A stretch of DNA of 64,000 nucleotides from Trissonchulus latispiculum (Eukaryota; Nematoda; Enoplea; Enoplida; Ironidae): positions 1 through 64,000 of the forward strand of contig JASAND010006839.1 in assembly GCA_030248195.1 (NCBI GenBank). Direction: 5' to 3'. The position numbers were made by a program, and so were the translations under genes. Position 1 is the first letter of the stretch. Every line of letters begins with the position of its first letter. Positions 57,792-64,000 of this stretch are shown piece by piece. A model generated the notes under the pieces. It was not told the origin of the DNA and did not search any database. It was given only the letters and a program-made list of their open reading frames with translations.

Positions 57792-58112
57792 TTAAACAAG
57801 GATCTCTCTGAACTGCCTCAATCAAACAGCAAACTATTTCACACAACCATTTTTCGCACTATTGCCGAGGGTCATTTTTTTGCTTTTTGTAGAAACTTTC
57901 ACAAAGCTGTGTAATTCTCATTTAAAGTGTCAATTTTTCCTTATTTTAGGGGAGTAAAAATTTCCTAAGGGGAGTAAAGATTTCCTAGGAAATTACTACT
58001 GGGGGAGTAAAAATTTACTAGGAAATCTTTACTGGGGAGTAATAATTTCCTAGGAATTTATTACTGGGGAGTAAACATTTACGGGAGTAATAATTTCCGT
58101 GTACACCGGGTC

Positions 58113-58970
58113 TTTCCCTGCATGTCAGTCCAAAAATTAAATTCCGGCAGCAAAAAATGAAATAAATCCAGGAAACGGCCTACGTTCCTGATGAGTGTTA
58201 TTCTAGTCATGTCACCAAAAACTACAGGACTAAGAATAACACTCATCAAGACAGCAGGCAAAGAAATCCAAAATCCATATTCCAATTAATCGATTAATGA
58301 TTAATCAATATATCGATAAATATCCAATATATAATTCCAGAACCATGGTATGTCCGGTAAAAACCAGCAACGATGCCCTGTAGAAATTACAAGACCTAAC
58401 AAGACTTAGCTTACAAGACAAGACGGCTTCGCCGGATAATTTTGGTCAAAAATCGTTTTTTGGAGCTAAAACTCAATTTTTGAGCAAATTTAAGCTTATT
58501 TATAGCAGTATATGTAGAAAAACAGGCTTTTTATACGGTATTTTTGGCATTTTTAGCCCATTTTATCCCCCCCCCACTTATCGACCTCCCCCCACTGTTT
58601 TTCGCCTAAAGTAAACCCAGCGCACCACCCACCCCCCATTTTTGGGTTCCCTCACCAATTTTTTCTGGCTACGCTACATAGTGTACGGGATAGTCATCCC
58701 CATTACCTTGGACTGGAAAGTAGCCCAGAACAGAATCATGCACGTTCATTCAATTTAACATCACGACAACCAATCAGTTTTCCGAAAAATAGGACTCGTA
58801 CTGAATTCCGTTTACGTGCTTTCACTCCAGATAGTAGTTTTGTATTTTTCCTTTTTGCTATCCACGAAATCAACTCAGAAATGAATTCTTGTCAGTACAG
58901 TATTAATCATTCAACGTCCAAAAATTAACATTTCAGCCAAACCCTTAGATAGCAGTTTACGGGATACTAG
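58113..58970. other. unassigned DNA with C-runs
   Basis: At about 58430-58680 it resembles the 40.8-42 kb low-complexity type (CCCCCCC runs between TTTTT stretches). A short inverted repeat lies at 58190-58245 (ATGAGTGTTATTCT and complement). No gene. Confidence 0.3.
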
Positions 58971-58994
58971 ATAAATTGCTAACACTGGTTTGCA

Positions 58995-59795
58995 CCAAAT
59001 GTGATTAGCAAATGATTAGCGAATTTCGTGCTAAGCAATTGCTTAGCAAGTGCTTAATCCCAAACTCCTTTGCACCAAATCTGATTAAGTTAATCAACTG
59101 CTAAGCAGATGCTAATCAAGTGCTCAAGAAGTAAATATTTAATCCTATTCTGGAGTAGGATTAACTGTGAAATTCCTGCTAATTTTTCAAAATTATTACT
59201 ATCTCCAGTCAACCGTAATGGCGAAAATGTGTGCTGGATAGTAGAGGTTTCCCATGCTGCAGCTAATAGCAAGAAACCAAATTAAAAAGTTCGCTAAACA
59301 ATTTCCAAAGTTTAGCGAGACGAAACACGAAAGCATTTTAAGATTCTTAAATATTTGGAAATATCCGCACGTTTAGTTTCAAGTAATACAGTTAACACAA
59401 CAACAGTACTCATCCCAGATCATGTATAATTAAACCGATTCAATTCAAAAACTGATTTTTTTGCATCAAATTTAAAGACTGCTGATGTATTTCCTGAGAA
59501 AAAGTTAAGCAAGTGATTAGCAGATGCGACAGTTCTTGCAATCACATGATAATGGCATAAAACTCCCGTAGCTGATTGGTTAAAACACAAAAGTCCAGCA
59601 TTTTCATTGGCCATTTCTTGGAAATGCTAACCATTTGCTAAGCAACTGCTAAACTGATGATCTGTTAATCAATTGCTAATCAGATGTGGTGTTGCTAAGC
59701 AAATGCTTAAGATTAGCAGTTGTTTAGCTGATCATTTGGTCTGCGGATTAGCAAATGCTTAGCAAATAGTTAATCACATTTGGTGCAAACGGCCC
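58995..59795. repeat. MITE of GATTAGCAAATGCTTAGC words
   Basis: Ends TTTGCACCAAATGTGATTAG and the complement of CACATTTGGTGCAAACGGCC. GATTAGCA, GCTAAGCA and complements recur throughout both arms. Confidence 0.7.
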
Positions 59796-59961
59796 TCTAA
59801 ATGTTGTTCTTGAAAAATAACTTTTATCTTCTAAAAAGTGAAGCTCACGTTCTACCAAGAGTGCATAATAATACATAACTAGGTGCGCTAAAAGGATTGA
59901 CTTAATTTTAACTCATTTAACTCGGTGCGTGAAAAGGAAGATTTAAGTTGAACCCTTTTAA

Positions 59962-61175
59962 GGGGGGGGGTCACTTTTTTGCCAATTTTTCGACCATCTC
60001 CGATTTTGCTGATTTTCACATATTTTGTAGTCCCCATGGGTCCGCGAAACAAGACAAGTGCGTTTTGCGAAATATTGTTTCTATCGTTCTGTACATGCCC
60101 TCAAAGGTGACCTCGACATGTGTTAAACATAGGAAAATGAAAAAGTTAGGTTAAAAAGTTTGTGGCAGAAAAATTTTTTGCTGTATAAGAGTCAGAACTT
60201 TGAAACCTTTTCAGAACCATTAAGGACATATTGTAGAGTGCAGCTATCTCCTCTGAAACGATTGTGTTCAGTATTGGATTTTTGGCGAATTTTTAAAGTC
60301 AGAATTTTGGAAAATCGCCCATTTTTGGACCATGAAAAACAGCACCTACGGTACTCTTTTGCTTGTCCTGAACGATTGGCAAAAGCTACAGAAACGGCCA
60401 ATAGATAGCTGCACTCTACGCTTAAAGCCACGTCTTATGAAAGTACTCGCATGTTTCCATCATCTACAGTAAGCTCAAAAAACTTGCCACAAAAACAGCA
60501 AATTTTGCTAAAAATGGCCATTTTTCATAATTTTCACATTCTTTTGATAATTTCTCCCTCATTATGCGGTAAAAGATCACCAAACTTGGCAGATTAATTA
60601 ATATGTCTATGTCTGTCACATAATGTGGCCAAAACAAATGCGTCAATATTGAACATGCTGCTGTGGCGGCACCTTTGATCTTTATAGGTGAAAAATGTCA
60701 ATTTTAAAATTTTTCCAAATATAGACAAAATGAGTATCAATCGATAGCTAATGGAACGAGGAGCAACTTTTCTCATACAACCATGGGTCTAAAATGTTGT
60801 CTGTGCAAGATAGAACGAGTTAAAGTTATACTGGGCAATCCTGCAAGGTTAGGTCAGTGCAGCACTCAAGCATGCATTATGAACGCCTGGATAGCTGGCC
60901 TTGAGCCACGTCTGCACTTAAATATTAACTTAGTAAAGGCTTTAATTTGGTGTATCGGTTAACCCTGCATTCGGTCGCGTTTGGTCTCCACCTGACCTTG
61001 CAGGGCTCATCGCCGGAATTTTCAAGTTTTCCGGCTTTGAACCTGAATAACTCTGTCACAGTTTGATTTCGAACGCTAATATTCTAAGTTATTTTTCAGA
61101 ACATATGGGGGCATATTATGTGTAAAAATGAGAGAAATCCGTGACTATCGATTTTTGACCAAAGTGACCCCCCCC
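59962..61175 (-). mobile_element. TTAA-flanked MITE, copy 2 (inverted relative to copy 1)
   Basis: TTAA at 59958-59961 and 61176-61179. Ends GGGGGGGGTCAC and complement. The sequence follows 858-2106 in reverse order. Just upstream, CAAGAGTGCATAATAAT at about 59858 resembles a single left end of the CAAGAGT family. Confidence 0.75.
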
Positions 61176-61301
61176 TTAACTAGTTTAACGCGCTGCGCGA
61201 AAATGTCGAAACGGTCCTAGGGTTGTAAAGACTACCTAGCAGTTGCATTTGTGTAAATTTGTCTTCTATATGCCAGGGCATGGGCCGGCTGGGATTGTGC
61301 T

Positions 61302-64000
61302 CTTTCAGACACTGAAACTGAAACTAGGCCAACCAAACAGTTTTGGAGGAGACCTGAAGCTGGAATATTGATAGGCCGCCGACTGAAACTGAAACCAGTT
61401 TGAGCAAAAACCAGAAACTGGTATATATCCAGTTTCTCTTCAAAACTAGAATACATACTTGAAGCTTTATAAGCAGCTATTTGGTTAATATACTGCATTG
61501 GGAACCCAAATAATCATCAATATATGCTTTATATTATTTTTGAAGGCTAGAAACTGCCATTTTTTGATCGAACTCAGCCTGAAACTAAACCTGCAATAAG
61601 GAAGGCATTTGGTATAACCGACTGAAACTTAAGGCCAGTTACACTAAATCCGAGGTTAGTTTTATCTTAATTCAAGTGCAGGGGTGAAAATTAAAATTTG
61701 ACTAAACCAACATCAAATTCAAATCTAACTCGTCAGCATGTGGCACAAACCCGTAATTTGCTAGAGCAGGGGGCAAAATTCTGATTTGTTCAGAGCCACT
61801 GAAATCTTAGTAGTTTGGTCGAACGAAGAACCTTACTAAAATCAGATTAAGCTAAGACTGGCTAGCAAGCAGCAATGAAGTTTGACGTAATCATATATAT
61901 TTGGTGAGACTGGCAGTTAAACTGAAATTTTTCTCGTGACCCGACTTGAAACCGAAAATTATTCCAGAACGCCGACTAAAACAAATTAAAACCGCCAACG
62001 GAAACAGCATTAGGACGCGGGATCCCGCCCAGAACCGGCTACACACGGTTGGTTCAGACAGACATAGATAGATCTCTAAACGGCTCAACTCTGCACAAAC
62101 GCTACCCAGGTCCAACTCTACTTTACTCCAACAAAGTAATCGCAAAAAATTGAAGATAAATCAACTAAAGTCTAGCAAACTTAAACTGGACCAAAAGAGT
62201 GAATTTTGTAGAGAGTTTATTATCCAAGCTAAGTATGACAATGTATATATTTTCTGAAAGCTCAGAAATCAGAGATTTCAAAAATTTTAAAAAAATTTCA
62301 AATTTTCAAATTTCAAATTTCATAAATTTTGAAAACTGTAGGAAAAGAAAAAATAAGCGAAAAGTAGTCTAGTTTGGTATCAAATGAAAGGTCTTGTTCA
62401 GGAGAATGCGAATATGTATCAATTATGCGGATTTGGGGCGGCACGTGGTTCCAGCGGGCCCATATCTCGAAAAATAAAAGTTGCTCCGATCGCTACAAAC
62501 TTGGGCTCATTTGAAAGCTCTCATCCCGCTGAGTAAAAGTTATAATTGGGCCATCGCTCAAAAATGCTGTCTGTGAAAGTTATCCATCTTTAAACCCCAA
62601 AAATGGGCTGTTTGGGCACTTTTGGAGGGTTTAATCCAGGCTAGCAAAAGCTGTGAGCTGAATCAAGTCAAACGGCTGTACTACGTTTTGCGTCTCATCA
62701 TTATACACAACTACGTGAAAATTGCAGCTTTTGATCTGTACGCATGCGTAAGATAAGCTAATTTAAACGAACTTCAAAGGAACCGACACGGCGGCTTCTT
62801 TGAAGTTTGTTTAAATTAGCTTATCTTACGCATGCATGAAGATCCAAAGCTGCAATTTTCACGTAGTTATGTATAATGATGAGACGCAAAATGTAGCACA
62901 CTGGCTTGACTTGATTCAGCTCACCGCTTTTGCTAGCCTGGATTAAACCCTCCAAAACTGCCCAAACAGCCCATTTTTGGGGTTTAAAGAGGGATAACTT
63001 TCACAGACAGCATTTTTGAGCGATGACCCAATTATAACTTTTACTCAGCGGGATGAGAGCTTTCAAATGAGCCCAAGTTAGTAGCGATCGGAGCAACTTT
63101 TATTTTTCGGGATATGGGCCCGCTGGAACCACGTGCCGCCCCAAACCCGCTTAATTGATACATATTAGCGTTCTCCTGAACAAGACCTTTCATTTGATAC
63201 CTAACTCGACTACTTTTCGTTTATTTTTTTTCCTACAGTTTTCAAAATTTATAAAATTTGAAATTTGAAAATTTGAAAATTTTTTAAAATTTTTGAAATC
63301 TCTGATTTCTGAGCTTTCAGAAAATATATACATTGTCATACTTAGCTTGGATAATAAACTCTCTACAAAATTCACTCTTTTGGTCCAGTTTAAGTTTGCT
63401 AAACTATAGATTATAATTCCGGTACAGCCAGCTCACAAACCATAAATAAGCCACCAGAATTAAAATCAAGAATTAATTTAAAGCATCCCACATGATCTTT
63501 ACCACGAAATAAGTCCCTAAAAACAGGACGAAACATCTTTACTAACAAACACAGCACAAAAAATTTTATTCACGATTAATAAATAAATCATCAGACACAA
63601 TTACAATATATAGGACAGACAAAATACAAAAAAGTTTTAGACTGCGCCAAAAACAATTAAAACCAAACGCAAAAATATCTGCACTGAACACAACAGACAT
63701 TACTACTTTTTAACTGTTCACAGACATAGCAGCATAACACAAACATAAATATGTAACAAATATAAAGCTACACAAATATGCACAAAAATTAAATATATGA
63801 AATTAATAACGGTTAACTTTAGAAAGACCAATTTGATTCAAATAATGCGGCCAAGCCAAATTTAGGTTATTGCTCTTTAAAATCTTGCGAAAAAAGAACA
63901 TTACAGCATTACACAGAAAGCTATAATTGATGTTATAGGAAGTTTTGAATAGGATACGAAAGACAAAGGGTTCTTCCCAACGTAATAAGTCAGCAATATG
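61302..64000. repeat. large dispersed repeat, copy B (runs off the window)
   Basis: Second copy of 49143-51165, in the same orientation. It lacks the MITEs found in copy A but has its own insertion at 62175-63399 and an extra segment at about 63825-63950. Confidence 0.75.
62175..63399. mobile_element. near-perfect 1.2-kb palindromic MITE with TA target
   Basis: TA at 62173-62174 and 63400-63401; ends GCAAACTTAAACTGGACC and complement. The arms of about 600 bp meet near 62787 with few mismatches, which suggests youth. No gene: ORFs within are mirror shadows. Confidence 0.85.

Larger units (their letters stand above)
55599..58112. mobile_element. outer MITE of GGGGAGTAATAATTTCC words, with nested elements
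   Basis: Ends CCGGTGTAACAGTAAATT and the complement of TTTCCGTGTACACCGG. Next to each end, GGGGAGTAA, TTTCCTAGGAAA and their complements are iterated (55610-55770, 57955-58095). The middle holds two GGTGGTGATTCC elements and a hAT-like MITE. Confidence 0.65.

Noticed and set aside
60160..60408. 82-codon frame, with relatives at 1657-1919
   Set aside because: Both lie in inverted copies of the same TTAA MITE, but the translations are not conserved between copies as protein.
62285..63375. Frames inside the 1.2-kb palindrome
   Set aside because: They appear as mirror pairs from inverted arms and have low-complexity sequence.

Overview
This is a repeat-rich nuclear window from an animal, probably an invertebrate. 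Genes carry GT-AG introns with short TTTTCAG-type acceptors, intergenic DNA is AT-rich, and most of the length is transposon-derived. The sequence alone does not fix the phylum.

Host genes. The anchor is a complete LAMMER-type dual-specificity kinase (CLK/Doa family) on the plus strand. Eleven exons from 15365 to 28415 join in one consistent frame (1200 nt, 399 codons plus stop). Two candidate first exons, at 6153-7049 and 14291-14377, both end in phase 0 and could give a long (about 698 aa) and a short (about 428 aa) isoform. One exon of an ARS2/Serrate (SRRT) homologue lies on the minus strand at 55282-55461; no other exon of it was found. Two short intronless ORFs, 30554-30931 (minus) and 38569-38964 (plus), are diverged paralogues of a family I do not recognise. 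They share the start pattern MTxxFDxMS, a C-terminal W(I/V)RNGRRDDM block, and a candidate splice acceptor exactly 17 nt before each ATG.

Mobile DNA. Autonomous-type elements are: (i) a Tc1/mariner DD34E element at 51623-54763 with 386-bp near-perfect terminal inverted repeats, an intron-containing transposase and, on the opposite strand, an exon with a BEN-like domain; (ii) a decayed APE-type LINE at 43425-47118 with a 9-bp target duplication, sitting inside one arm of a foldback element; (iii) a Ginger-like element at 35182-36350 (TGT...ACA ends, TATA target duplication) whose only ORF joins an N-terminal segment to a C-terminal Cys-rich segment without an integrase core. Around these are many non-autonomous palindromic elements. 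One family has CAAGAGT ends and 7-bp target duplications (four copies), one has TTAA target sites (copies at 0.9, 26.7, 29.6, 56.3 and 60 kb), and others are hAT-like with 8-bp duplications. Several more are built from iterated short palindromic words. Nesting is common.

Layout: 0-6 kb, repeats and unassigned DNA; 6.1-28.9 kb, kinase locus with large repeat-filled introns; 29-39 kb, the two small paralogous genes separated by foldback and Ginger-like elements; 39-42.5 kb, low-complexity C/G-rich DNA with four unresolved bases; 42.5-47.4 kb, foldback plus LINE; 48-51.2 kb, a large repeat whose second copy fills 61.3-64 kb; 51.6-54.8 kb, the Tc1/mariner element; 55-58 kb, the ARS2 exon and nested MITEs; 58-64 kb, further MITEs including a near-perfect 1.2-kb palindrome.
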